Part shown: positions 26,069 through 34,259 of the stretch, in pieces
How positions within the stretch are numbered: the stretch's first letter is position 1
How the letters are laid out: each line of letters begins with the position of its first letter
From: JAWKHR01 sp041394725
GTDB taxonomy: Bacteria > Acidobacteriota > Vicinamibacteria > Vicinamibacterales > SCN-69-37
Direction of reading: 5' to 3'
Length of the DNA stretch: 54,778 nt
Assembly: GCA_041394725.1 (NCBI GenBank)
Contig: JAWKHR010000044.1
Location: 1 to 54,778 of the forward strand
Notes under the pieces: generated by a model
Database searches by the model: none
Told to the model about the DNA's origin: nothing
What the model saw: the letters and a program-made list of their open reading frames with translations, nothing else
Position numbers and translations under genes: made by a program

Positions 26069-26542
26069 TCAGGCGTCGGGCTCGGTCAGCGCGCGAGCGC
26101 GGGTGGCCGTTCGCCGGCCGGCGTCCCCGTCGTCCACGGCGGGGCCGGCCGGGGAGGCCCGCTCGAAATCATCCTGGCACTGCCGGCACCGCACGGCAAA
26201 GGGCAGCGCCCGGAGGCGGGCCGAGGCGATCTCGCGACCGCAGGTCGCGCACCGGCCATAGAGGCCGGCGTCCAGGCGGCGGAGCGCGTCCGCGACGCGT
26301 GCCAGCGCCTCGGCCTGCAGTTGCACGAGGGCGGCCTCGATGGTGCTCTGGACTTCCATCTCGGACGCCTCGTACTCGTCGACGTTGCCCTCCTGAAGGT
26401 GCGCCGCGTGCTCGGACCGCGCATCGCCGACGCGGTCGCGCAGCGACAGTTCCAGCTGTCGGTGCCGGGTTTCGAGGAGCCGTCGCAGCTCGGCGCGGCG
26501 GCGGCTGGGGATGTCCTGTGCGGTCCGGGATCTCGCGGTCAT
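26069..26542 (-). CDS. DksA/TraR-family zinc-finger protein
   Basis: 157 aa; ATG at 26542 with GGAG upstream. A long N-terminal coiled-coil region (about residues 10-80, RRAELRRLLETRHRQLELSLRD...) leads to a four-cysteine zinc finger (YGRCATCGREI...RCRQCQ, about 99-125) and an acidic, disordered tail. DksA-type proteins bind in the RNA polymerase secondary channel and, with ppGpp, adjust promoters under stress; the acidic tip of the coiled coil is not obvious here. It heads the minus-strand operon with the SGDGGW hydrolases and mprF, and motif copy 2 lies 99 bp upstream of its start. Confidence 0.88.
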   Translation of the reverse strand: MTARSRTAQDIPSRRRAELRRLLETRHRQLELSLRDRVGDARSEHAAHLQEGNVDEYEASEMEVQSTIEAALVQLQAEALARVADALRRLDAGLYGRCATCGREIASARLRALPFAVRCRQCQDDFERASPAGPAVDDGDAGRRTATRARALTEPDA

Positions 26543-26640
26543 GACGGGGCTCCACGCCTCACGGCGCCTGGCGGCGCGCCTGTCCGGGCGGCGGGCCGGT
26601 GCCGTGGGGGCCATTTCGCCACGAGGGACTGAGCGGGCGA

Positions 26641-26665
26641 TGAAGCCAGGATTAAGGTTGCTTCA
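26641..26665. promoter_or_regulatory. Shared regulon motif, copy 2 (upstream of dksA-like operon)
   Basis: TGAA at 26641, TTAA at 26652, TTCA at 26662. It is also inside a perfect 8-bp inverted repeat, GATGAAGC (26639-26646) with GCTTCATC (26660-26667). The 305-bp gap 26543-26847, which separates the divergent dksA-like and STAS genes, otherwise holds only copy 3 and unremarkable GC-rich sequence. Confidence 0.5.
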
Positions 26666-26714
26666 TCACCGGCCGCCGGCAGGCCGCCCCGGTGGCCGAA
26701 AGCCGCGCGGGACA

Positions 26715-26739
26715 TGAACGGGAAATAATGCGCCGTTCA
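26715..26739. promoter_or_regulatory. Shared regulon motif, copy 3 (upstream of the STAS gene)
   Basis: TGAA at 26715, TAAT at 26726, TTCA at 26736, embedded in a perfect 9-bp inverted repeat, CATGAACGG (26713-26721) with CCGTTCATG (26733-26741). It is 109 bp before the STAS gene start. Copies 2 and 3 lie 74 bp apart between divergent genes. Confidence 0.5.
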
Positions 26740-26847
26740 TGCCTCAGTCATGTGCCGTGCACAGACTGACCCACCTCCGACGGGAAAGGCGCCGTGCCCT
26801 GGGCGGTCAACCCGCCGCGACGAACCCGCGCCAGGAATGGATCCGCG

Positions 26848-27204
26848 ATGCACATCGAACGACGCACCACCGATGGCGTGGTGGTCCTCGCGATCGCCGG
26901 CGACATCACCATGAACGGCCGTGAGGGGCTGCGGATCGCCGACCTGGTGCGGACCCTGGTGCAGGAAGGCCGCCGGCACATCCTCCTCGACCTCCGCCGG
27001 GTCCGGTACGTGGACAGCGCCGGCCTGGGCGAGCTCGTGCAGGCCTGGTCCGCGGCACGCAACCGCGGCGGCCGGATCGGCCTGCTGCACGTCGGCGGGC
27101 GCCTGAGCGAGCTGCTCGTGATGACCAAGCTGCTGACCGTGTTCGACTGCTACGAGTCGGAGCCGGAGGCCGTCGCGAACCTGATCGACTCGCCAGCCCG
27201 GTAG
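26848..27204 (+). CDS. STAS-domain anti-sigma factor antagonist (SpoIIAA/RsbV-like)
   Basis: 118 aa, a single STAS domain. Beta-strand IERRTTDGVVVLAIAGDIT opens it; the phosphorylatable serine sits in the classic RYVDSAGLGELVQAW motif (Ser56 or so), followed by GRIGLLHVGGRLSELLVMTKL. Such proteins release a sigma factor by binding its anti-sigma kinase when dephosphorylated. No RsbW-like kinase gene is in the window, so its partner is elsewhere. It lies 176 bp upstream of the OmpR-type regulator on the same strand. Ribosome site is weak (AGGA about 12 bases away). Confidence 0.88.
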   Translation: MHIERRTTDGVVVLAIAGDITMNGREGLRIADLVRTLVQEGRRHILLDLRRVRYVDSAGLGELVQAWSAARNRGGRIGLLHVGGRLSELLVMTKLLTVFDCYESEPEAVANLIDSPAR

Positions 27205-27380
27205 TGCGGGCGTCCGCCAGCCGCCCGCGGCGGCGCCGGCCGCGAACAGGAGACAACGAGCTGGTCGTCGAGCCCCAGGAGCGCGCGCCGGCCGGCGGCC
27301 GGTAGCCCGATGCGTGTGAGAACATACGATCGAGCAGCGGCCCGGACTCCAGGGCGCGCGGCCCGTCGTGGAGGCGCAGG

Positions 27381-28054
27381 ATGCGGGTCCTCGTCGTCGA
27401 GGACGACCAGAAGGTGGCCAGTTTCATCCAGTCGGGCCTGGAACAGGAAGGCTGGGCGGTGGACGTCCTGAACGACGGCACCGACGCGGCCGACCAGGCC
27501 GCGGTCATCGACTACGACGCCGTGGTGCTGGACCTCATGCTGCCGGGGCGATCCGGGTTCCAGGTCCTGCGCGAGATCCGCGCGCGGCGACCGGCGATGC
27601 CGGTCGTGATCCTGACGGCGCGCGACGCGCTGGAGGCCCAGGTCTCGGGCCTGGACGCCGCGCCGACGACTACATGGTCAAGCCGTTCGCCCTCGCCGAG
27701 CTGTCGGCCAGGCTGCGCGCGATTCTCCGTCGCGGCGCGCCCCAGCAGGCCGTCCTGCGCGTGGCCGATCTCGAGCTGGACGCCGTCCGGCGCCAGGTGC
27801 GGCGGGCCGGCGTGGACGTCGCCCTCAAGCCGAAGGAATACGCGCTGCTCGAATACCTGATGCGCAACGCGGACCGCCCGGTGACGCGGACGCTCATCAT
27901 CGAGCACGTGTGGGACATCCACTTCGACAGCGTCAGCAACGTCGTCGAGGTGCACATCAACTCGCTGCGCAACAAGATCGACAAGGGCTTCACGCCGCCC
28001 CTCATCCACACCGTCCGGGGCGTGGGCTACGTCCTGACCGACGTGCCGCCGTGA
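27381..28054 (+). CDS. OmpR-family response regulator (single-base frameshift near 27660 in this sequence)
   Basis: The receiver reads in one frame from 27381 (MRVLVVEDD, phospho-acceptor in VVLDLMLPG, switch Thr in VILTARDA) to SGLDA. The rest, DDYMVKPFALAELSARLRAIL and the winged-helix domain (LKPKEYALLEYLMRN, VEVHINSLRNKID, HTVRGVGYVL), reads in the next frame. The join falls where a GADDYMVKPF sequence is expected, and one missing G in a GCCGGCGCC context restores it, giving about 225 aa. A sequencing slip is more likely than a real mutation because everything on both sides is conserved. It overlaps the kinase start (GTGA). It is the best candidate to bind the five shared motifs. Confidence 0.85.
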
Positions 28055-29457
28055 CGCTGACGCTCCGCGCCCGTCTCGCGGCCATCGCCACCGCCGTCTT
28101 CGGCCTGCTCATTGCCGGTCTCGGCGTCGCCTCGTACCAGGTGCTGGCCCGCAGCCTCGTCTCGGACGCCGACCAGCGCCTCGCGGAACTGGCGAACGGG
28201 CTTCACGGCTATCTTCGCGTCACCACCGACCGCGCCGTCGTGACGGCGGATGCCGCCGACCGCGACGAGGCCGTGTTCATCGGAGAAGCGACGCGCTATT
28301 TCCAGGTCTTCGACGTCCCGTCCGGCCGGCTGCTGGCCCAGTCCGGGACCTTCGTCCCGCTCGGGCTGACGCTCACGCCGGACGAGGTGCGGCGGATCGT
28401 GAACCGGCCCGAGCCCGTGGATCTCGAAACCCCGTACGGACGCCTGCGCGTCGCGAACAGTCCGGGCCTCTCCGACGCGGGGCGCCCCTACCTCCTCCGG
28501 GTGGGCGTGTCGCTCACGCCGCTCGAAGCCGCGCTTCGACGTTATCGCCAGCTCCTGTTGGGGGGCCTGCCGGTCGTCGTGCTGGCGGGGGCGTTCGTCG
28601 CGTGGGCGCTCTCCGCCGTGGCCCTCCGCCCGTTGTCGGCGATCGCGGTGGCCGCCGAGTCGGTGGACGTGAACAGCCTCGACCGGCGCCTGCCCCGGCG
28701 GGGGACCGGCGATGAACTGGATCGCGTGGCCCAGTCGTTCAACGGGACGCTCGACCGGCTGGAAGCGGCGGTCGACGAGATGCGCCAGTTCAGTGCGGCG
28801 CTGGCGCACGAGCTCCGGACGCCGCTGGCCGTGCTCCGCGGAGAGATTGAACTGAGCCTCCGAGCGCCTGACCTCGGCGCCGGGCAGGCCGCCCGCTACG
28901 CCAGCCAGATCGAGGAGGTGGATCGCCTGTCGCGGTTGATCGACCAGATCCTGACCCTGGCTCGCGCCGAGTCGGGCCAGATTCCGCTGCTGCGCGAGCC
29001 CGTGGACGTCGGTGCCCTGGCGGCGTCGCTGGTCGAGCAGCTGCTTCCGCTCGCGGAGGCCGCGGAGATCGACCTCCGGTGCGAAGCCCCGGACTCGCTC
29101 ATGGTGGTCGGGGATCCGACGTGGCTGCGCCGGCTGCTGCTGAACCTGCTCGACAACGCGCTCCGGTTCACGCCCGGCCCGGGCCGCGTGGTGCTCCGGG
29201 TCGCCCGCGACGGCGACATGGCACGCATCGACGCGGCCGACTCGGGGGTCGGCCTGACGCCCCAGGACGCGGCCCGCGTCTTCGAGCGGTTCTTCCGCGT
29301 CGATCAGGCGCGCTCGAGACAGATTCCGGGGTCCGGCCTCGGGCTGAGCCTGGTCCACTGGATCGTCACGCAGCATCGCGGCACGATCACCGTCGAGAGT
29401 CGTCCCGGCCACGGCACGACCTTCACGGTTCGCCTGCCCGCGCTCCCTCGCGCCTGA
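28051..29457 (+). CDS. Sensor histidine kinase, OmpR/EnvZ-type (HAMP)
   Basis: 468 aa from GTG 28051, which overlaps the regulator's TGA. TM1 (about 10-30), a periplasmic region of about 130 residues (to about 160), TM2 (LLLGGLPVVVLAGAFVAWALSAVAL), a HAMP domain, HisKA with the H-box FSAALAHELRTPLAVLRGE, and HATPase_c with N-box LLNLLDNALRF, DSGVGLTPQDA, FERFFRVDQARSRQIPGSGLGLSLV. All catalytic boxes are intact. This subclass often senses cell-envelope damage or cationic compounds; with mprF and acvB nearby that would fit, but the ligand is not evident from sequence. Confidence 0.93.
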   Translation: MTLTLRARLAAIATAVFGLLIAGLGVASYQVLARSLVSDADQRLAELANGLHGYLRVTTDRAVVTADAADRDEAVFIGEATRYFQVFDVPSGRLLAQSGTFVPLGLTLTPDEVRRIVNRPEPVDLETPYGRLRVANSPGLSDAGRPYLLRVGVSLTPLEAALRRYRQLLLGGLPVVVLAGAFVAWALSAVALRPLSAIAVAAESVDVNSLDRRLPRRGTGDELDRVAQSFNGTLDRLEAAVDEMRQFSAALAHELRTPLAVLRGEIELSLRAPDLGAGQAARYASQIEEVDRLSRLIDQILTLARAESGQIPLLREPVDVGALAASLVEQLLPLAEAAEIDLRCEAPDSLMVVGDPTWLRRLLLNLLDNALRFTPGPGRVVLRVARDGDMARIDAADSGVGLTPQDAARVFERFFRVDQARSRQIPGSGLGLSLVHWIVTQHRGTITVESRPGHGTTFTVRLPALPRA

Positions 29458-29467
29458 GGCGGCCACC

Positions 29468-29938
29468 TCACTGCACGCGGCGGGCAGCCTTCCGGAGTTC
29501 GTCGGTGACGATCACGACGTCGCCGCCAATGCCGATGGTGGTGTCGATGATGGACATCATCTCGCCGTACTTGGCCGAGCCCGGACCGATGAGGAACACG
29601 GTCCGGTCGCGGCGACGCTCGAGAAGATGCTGCAGCGTGGGACCCAGTTGCCCGGGTGACACGTCCTGCTGGTTGACGGTCAGGTGCCGGTCGGGGGTGA
29701 GTTCCACGAGGATCTGCGTCGGATCGGCCGGCGTGCGCTGCTCGGTGGCGTCGGCCGGCAGCAGGATGTCCAGGCCGCGCTGGGCGAGCGGCAGCGCGGA
29801 CATGAAGATGATCACCAGGACGAGCAGCACGTCGATGAGCGGCGTCACGTTCATGGTCGCCGCGAGCGTGCCGGGGCGACGATGGACGCGGACGTCGTCC
29901 GCGTCGTCGAGCGAGTCGTGGTGCGTGTGCCGGTGCAT
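29468..29938 (-). CDS. exbD: Biopolymer transport protein ExbD/TolR
   Basis: 156 aa. A short N-terminal cytoplasmic part rich in His (MHRHTHHDSLDDADD) precedes the single membrane helix, MNVTPLIDVLLVLVIIFM at about 29-46, which contains the essential proton-coupling Asp in the conserved NVTPLIDVLLVL motif. A periplasmic ExbD domain follows (RGLDILLPA ... ILVELTPDRHLTVNQQ ... MMSIIDTTIGIGGDVVIVTDE). It would work with TonB and ExbB; no exbB is present in this window. It is convergent with the kinase gene (10-bp gap) and divergent from the TonB-dependent receptor. Confidence 0.93.
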   Translation of the reverse strand: MHRHTHHDSLDDADDVRVHRRPGTLAATMNVTPLIDVLLVLVIIFMSALPLAQRGLDILLPADATEQRTPADPTQILVELTPDRHLTVNQQDVSPGQLGPTLQHLLERRRDRTVFLIGPGSAKYGEMMSIIDTTIGIGGDVVIVTDELRKAARRVQ

Positions 29939-29988
29939 GCGCGTCGACCTGTCGCGCGCCAGTACACACGCCCCGCCTGAAACCGACG

Positions 29989-30013
29989 TGAAGCGATGAT
30001 TAACTCGTCGTAA
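29989..30013. promoter_or_regulatory. Shared regulon motif, copy 4 (upstream of exbD)
   Basis: TGAA at 29989, TTAA at 30000, GTAA at 30010. The centre GATTAACTCGT (29998-30008) is identical to copy 1. It lies 51 bp before the exbD start and 188 bp before the receptor start. Confidence 0.5.
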
Positions 30014-30063
30014 TCCGTGCCGGTGGCGCGGCGCCCGCGCGGTGTGCCCGGCGTCTCCGTACC

Positions 30064-30088
30064 TTAAGTGACATTAATGCGCGCTTCA
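30064..30088. promoter_or_regulatory. Shared regulon motif, copy 5 (upstream of the TonB-dependent receptor)
   Basis: TTAA at 30064, TAAT at 30075, TTCA at 30085, spacing again 11 and 10. The TAATGCGC core resembles copy 3 (26726). The site lies 113 bp before the receptor start. TTAA at 30074 adds another half-site 10 bp after the first. Confidence 0.45.
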
Positions 30089-30200
30089 CTCCCGGTTCAG
30101 CCCGTGCCGGTGTACTCGGCTGGTTCGTCCTGCGGTCCGGCTTCCGATGTTCGTCGCGGAGGCCGGGGTCCGAACGGGCGAGTGAAGGAGCAGGGTACCC

Positions 30201-33155
30201 ATGAGACAGCGACGTCTCCTCATCCTGGTGGCCGTCCTCACCCTCATCCCGCTGCGCGCCGCGTTCGCGCAGGAGACGACGGGGACGCTGACCGGGCGCA
30301 TCGTCGACGCGCAGGGCCTTGCGGTCCCGGGCGCGACCGTGACCGTGACGGGTGGCCAGGGCGTCAAGACCGTCACGAGCGACTCGCAGGGGCGGTTCAC
30401 CGTCCCGTTTCTGACACCGGGCAGCTACGCGGTCAAGGCCGTGCTCACCGGCTTCACGCCCGCGGAGCGGTCCGGCGTGATCGTGTCGATTGGCAAGCCG
30501 GCCGAGGTGTCGCTCCAGCTGGAGATCGGGACGGTGACCGAGTCGGTCAGCGTCACCGCCGGCGCCGACCTCATCAGCCCGACGAACACGACGACGGGCA
30601 CGACGTTGTCGAGCGAACAGTTGCAGCAGGTCCCGGTCGGGCGCACGGTGAGTGACGCCCTGTACCTGGCGCCGGGCGTCAGCAGTTCGTCCACGGTCGG
30701 TCACGCCAATCCGTCGGTCGGCGGCGCCACCGGCCTGGACAACCAGTACGTCATCGACGGCGTCAACGTGACCAACACGGGGTACGGCGCGCTCGGCTCG
30801 TACTCGATCGTCTTCGGGTCGCTGGGCCAGGCGACGCCGTTCGACTTCGTGCAGGAAATCCAGGTGAAGACCGGTGGGTACGAGGCGGAATTCGGCCAGG
30901 CCACCGGCGGCGTGGTCAACGTGGTCACCAAGAGCGGCACGAACCTGTTGCGGGGATCGGCGTTCACCTACGGCCGCGCGGCCGCGCTCGAGGCGCCCTG
31001 GATGCAGTATCAGTCGACCAATGGCAGCGTGCAGACCGAGTCCACGCACTCGGTGGACGCCGGCATCGAGGGCGGCGGTCCCGTCGTCCGCAACCACGTC
31101 TTCTTCTTCGGCGCCTACGACCCGAGCCGATCGGTGGTCACGCTGCAGGCGCCCGCCGGATTTCCGCTGGCGAGCCGCGGCAACGTGGATCAGGTCCGGA
31201 CCAGCCGGACCTACTCCGCGAAGGGCACGTGGAGGATCAACGCCACCAACCGCATCGACGCGTCGTTCTTCGGGGACCCGTCGGTCGGCGATCTGGGGCC
31301 GCAGCGGCTGTCGGCGCTGCTCGTCACCGACACCTCGTCGTACAGCTCGCTCGAGTACGGCGGGCACAACCAGACGGTCAACTATCACGGCGCGCTGAAC
31401 GACCACCTGCTCGCCGAGGCGTCCTACGCGCGGTCGCTGAACCGCATCGCGGAGACGCCCTCGGTGGACACCTGGCGCGTCACGGACCAGACCGTGACGC
31501 CCACCGTGACGACCGGCGGCATCGGGTTCTACGAAGCCGGCAACCGCAGCGTCAACGATCAGTACTCGGCGAAGCTGACGTGGGTGGCCGGCGGCCACGA
31601 GATCCGCGGCGGCGGCGAGTTCGACAACGTCAGCTACAGCCAGATCAACCAGCGCACCGGCCCGGTCTTCGTCGCGCCCGACGGCCGCACGACGGCCACC
31701 GGCGCGCAGATCACCGTCCTGCCGGACCTGACGTTCGGGCGCATCTACTCCGTGACCCGGGCGAACTTCAACTCGGGACGCGTCACGACGCAGCACTACG
31801 GGGACCTGTTCGTGCAGGACACCTGGCGCGTCGGCGACCGGCTGACGCTCGAGCCGGGTGTCCGGTACGAGCGGGAAACCCTGAACGGCACCCTCGTCCA
31901 GGGCTTCACCCTGGCCGGCAACTGGGCGGCCCGCGTGGGTGCCACCTTCCTCGCCACCCGTGACGGCCTGACCAGGATCTACGGGCACTACGGGCGCTAC
32001 TACGAACGGGTGCCGAACGACCTCGCGGCCCGCGCGCTGTCGGCCGATGATGGCATCAGTCGCGCCGACTATTTCGACGCGGCGTTGACCCAGCCGGTGC
32101 CGAACGGCGTCGTCACGCAGGTGCCGGGCGGCGGGCAGATCACGAACCACTTCGTGCTCGCCGGGGCCGGGGCCGACACGATCGACCCGAACGCGAAGCT
32201 CGGCTACACGAACGAGTACGTCGTCGGCGCGGAGCGGCAGATCGCGAAGGGCACGAGCCTCGACGTCCGGTACATCTTCCGGAACATCCCGCGCATCCTC
32301 GAGGACGTCGCGAACGCGCCGATGGTGGCCTACGAACAGGGCCTGCCCGGCACGGGCAGCGTCGAGTACATCCTGACCAACCCGGGCAGCCAGACGCCGG
32401 TGCTCGCGTCGGCGGCGTCTCTCGGCGCGTCGTTCGTCGACCCGGTGCACCGGTACAACGCGGTCGAGGTCACGCTGAACCACCAGGCCGCGAAGTGGTC
32501 GGCCCTGGCCTCGTACCGCTGGTCGAGGCTGCGCGGCAACTACGAGGGTTACTACCGGGACGACAACGGACAGTCGGATCCCGGCATCAGCTCGCTCTAC
32601 GACTTCCCGACGAACGACCCGAGCTACACGGCGATCGGCGTGCCGCAGTTCGGGTTTTCGGGGAACATCGTGTACCAGGGGCAGGTCGGCGTGCTGCCGC
32701 TGGACCGGCCGCACCAGGCGAAGTTCTACGGGAGCTACCAGTTCGCGCGCGGGTTCAACGTCGGGGCCGGCGCGACCGTGACGTCGGGCGCGCCATTGAC
32801 GGCGCTTGCCGCGAACCCGATCTACACGAACGGCGGCGAGATCCCCGTCACGCCGCGGGGCGCGGGCATCCAGACCGTGGACGGGTTCCGCACGCGAACG
32901 CCCGTCGTGACGCGGGTGGACCTGCAGGCCTCCTACGACCTGAAGCTGGGACGGGACCGCACGCTCACGCTGCTCGCCGATGCGTTCAACCTGTTCGACA
33001 CGAGAACCGTCCTCGCGTACGACCAGTGGACCGAGCTGTCGTTCGGCGTCCCCAACCCCGACTTCGGCAAGCCCGAAACGCAGGTGCTCGTCGGGCATCC
33101 GCCGCAGTTCCAGGCGCCGTTCGCGCTCCGTCTGGGTGCGCGGTTCCGGTTCTGA
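30201..33155 (+). CDS. TonB-dependent receptor with N-terminal carboxypeptidase-regulatory-like domain (Oar-like)
   Basis: 984 aa. Sec signal to about residue 25 (AAFAQE). A carboxypeptidase-regulatory-like domain spans about 27-105 (TGRIVDAQGLAVPGATVTVTGG...GKPAEVSLQLEIGTV). The plug follows (about 115-250, with VIDGVNVTNTG and GGVVNVVTKSGTN), then a beta-barrel to a C-terminal phenylalanine (LRLGARFRF). This domain order is the Oar/SusC-like class abundant in Acidobacteriota. The ligand is unknown; neighbours (GH15, MprF) do not identify it. A 13-bp-stem hairpin follows the gene. Confidence 0.93.
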   Translation: MRQRRLLILVAVLTLIPLRAAFAQETTGTLTGRIVDAQGLAVPGATVTVTGGQGVKTVTSDSQGRFTVPFLTPGSYAVKAVLTGFTPAERSGVIVSIGKPAEVSLQLEIGTVTESVSVTAGADLISPTNTTTGTTLSSEQLQQVPVGRTVSDALYLAPGVSSSSTVGHANPSVGGATGLDNQYVIDGVNVTNTGYGALGSYSIVFGSLGQATPFDFVQEIQVKTGGYEAEFGQATGGVVNVVTKSGTNLLRGSAFTYGRAAALEAPWMQYQSTNGSVQTESTHSVDAGIEGGGPVVRNHVFFFGAYDPSRSVVTLQAPAGFPLASRGNVDQVRTSRTYSAKGTWRINATNRIDASFFGDPSVGDLGPQRLSALLVTDTSSYSSLEYGGHNQTVNYHGALNDHLLAEASYARSLNRIAETPSVDTWRVTDQTVTPTVTTGGIGFYEAGNRSVNDQYSAKLTWVAGGHEIRGGGEFDNVSYSQINQRTGPVFVAPDGRTTATGAQITVLPDLTFGRIYSVTRANFNSGRVTTQHYGDLFVQDTWRVGDRLTLEPGVRYERETLNGTLVQGFTLAGNWAARVGATFLATRDGLTRIYGHYGRYYERVPNDLAARALSADDGISRADYFDAALTQPVPNGVVTQVPGGGQITNHFVLAGAGADTIDPNAKLGYTNEYVVGAERQIAKGTSLDVRYIFRNIPRILEDVANAPMVAYEQGLPGTGSVEYILTNPGSQTPVLASAASLGASFVDPVHRYNAVEVTLNHQAAKWSALASYRWSRLRGNYEGYYRDDNGQSDPGISSLYDFPTNDPSYTAIGVPQFGFSGNIVYQGQVGVLPLDRPHQAKFYGSYQFARGFNVGAGATVTSGAPLTALAANPIYTNGGEIPVTPRGAGIQTVDGFRTRTPVVTRVDLQASYDLKLGRDRTLTLLADAFNLFDTRTVLAYDQWTELSFGVPNPDFGKPETQVLVGHPPQFQAPFALRLGARFRF

Positions 33156-33167
33156 CGTGACGTCGTC

Positions 33168-33201
33168 GGCGCGGAGCCGCGTGCGATGGCGGCTCCGCGC
33201 C
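33168..33201 (+). terminator. Terminator hairpin after the TonB-dependent receptor
   Basis: A perfect 13-bp stem (GGCGCGGAGCCGC / GCGGCTCCGCGCC) with an 8-base loop starts 13 bases after the receptor stop. No T-tract follows. The truncated permease ORF starts right behind it. Confidence 0.7.
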
Positions 33202-33202
33202 C

Positions 33203-34105
33203 GTGTCGGTTTCCGGGCTACGCCCCCCGGTCCTGCCGGAGGAGGTCGCCGATGGCGTCCACCGTCAGGTCCGCCGGTCGGAAGGCCCTGCAGCGGCCAC
33301 GGCGATCGAGCAGCAGTTTCTCGGAAGGTCCCGAGGCGGCTTCGCGTTTCCCGGCCGCGTGCTGCCGGTCGATCACGATCTGTTCGCGACGCTGGGCACC
33401 CGACTGCTGGCTGGCCGGCCGTTTTCGCCAGGCGAAATCGCGCAACAGGCGATGGTCGCGATTGTCAATGAGGCCGCCGCAGCGGTAGTCGGGGCGGGAT
33501 CGCCCGTCGGCGCGCTTGGCCGGACCCTCGCGACGGAGGACGGTCCACGGGTCATCGTCGGTGTCGTCGAAGACCTGCGAATGGCTCCCGGCCGGGAGCC
33601 TGATCTCACCCTGCTGTCAGACGGGTTGCGCACGCGGCCATGGATGTCGCCAAGGTGGGTCGGGGCCTCGCGGGAGTCGGTGGCTGCCAGGGTCGGCCTC
33701 GATCTGGAGGTGCCGCGGCTCCTGGCACTGGTCTTCGGCACTCTGGGCGGGACCGCGCTTCTCCTCCAGCTCATTTCGATTGCGGGCCTCGCCAGCTTCG
33801 AGGTCGGTCGCCGACGAGAAGAGATGACCGTGCGTCTGGCCCTGGGCGCGACGGTTTCTTCCCTGCGCGCCCGACTCGCGATCGGTGTCGTCAGGCCGAT
33901 CGTGGTGGGAGTCGTCCTCGCCGTGCCACTGAGCTGGGTCATGACGACGCTGCTGGCCCGATCCCTCTCGACCATCGATGCTGGCGCGCCGCATCTCTAT
34001 GTCGTCCCTGTCGTGACCATGATTGTCGTCGCCCTCATCACCGGCTGGGCCTCGGGGTGGCGCTCGGTCACGCTGCGCGTCTCCGAGCTCCTGCGGACGT
34101 CATGA
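33203..34105 (+). pseudogene. C-terminal remnant of an ADOP (MacB-like) ABC transporter permease
   Basis: About 300 codons from a GTG at 33203. The sequence matches only the C-terminal third of the intact ADOP permease that faces it: the 'LFATLGTRLLAGRPF ... MVAIVNEAAAAV ... VIVGVVEDLRM' periplasmic segment, then three FtsX helices (FGTLGGTALLLQLISIAGLASFEVGRRREEMTVRLALGA, VRPIVVGVVLAVPLSWVM, VPVVTMIVVALITGWASG). The N-terminal permease half, about 550 residues, is missing and the first 50 codons are not recognisable. A short ORF with one hydrophobic segment (from ATG 34102, overlapping the stop) follows and stops making sense where the opposite gene begins. It is most likely a decayed paralogue. 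Confidence 0.75.
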
Positions 34106-34259
34106 GACCGGGCGCTCCGGCTCTGGCTGCGTTTGCCGGGCGGCTTCGGCCGTACAGGGCGCGCACGGCACCGTGGGTGGTCGTGGCTTCCATGGTCATC
34201 GTGGCAAGCGTCTTCGTCGCGGACAGCCAGGGACGACACCGCCATCGACGGCGGCCAAG

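Noticed and set aside
30000..33098. Long minus-strand open frame opposite the TonB-dependent receptor
   Set aside because: Antisense shadow of a well-supported receptor gene; no homologous motif or start signal.
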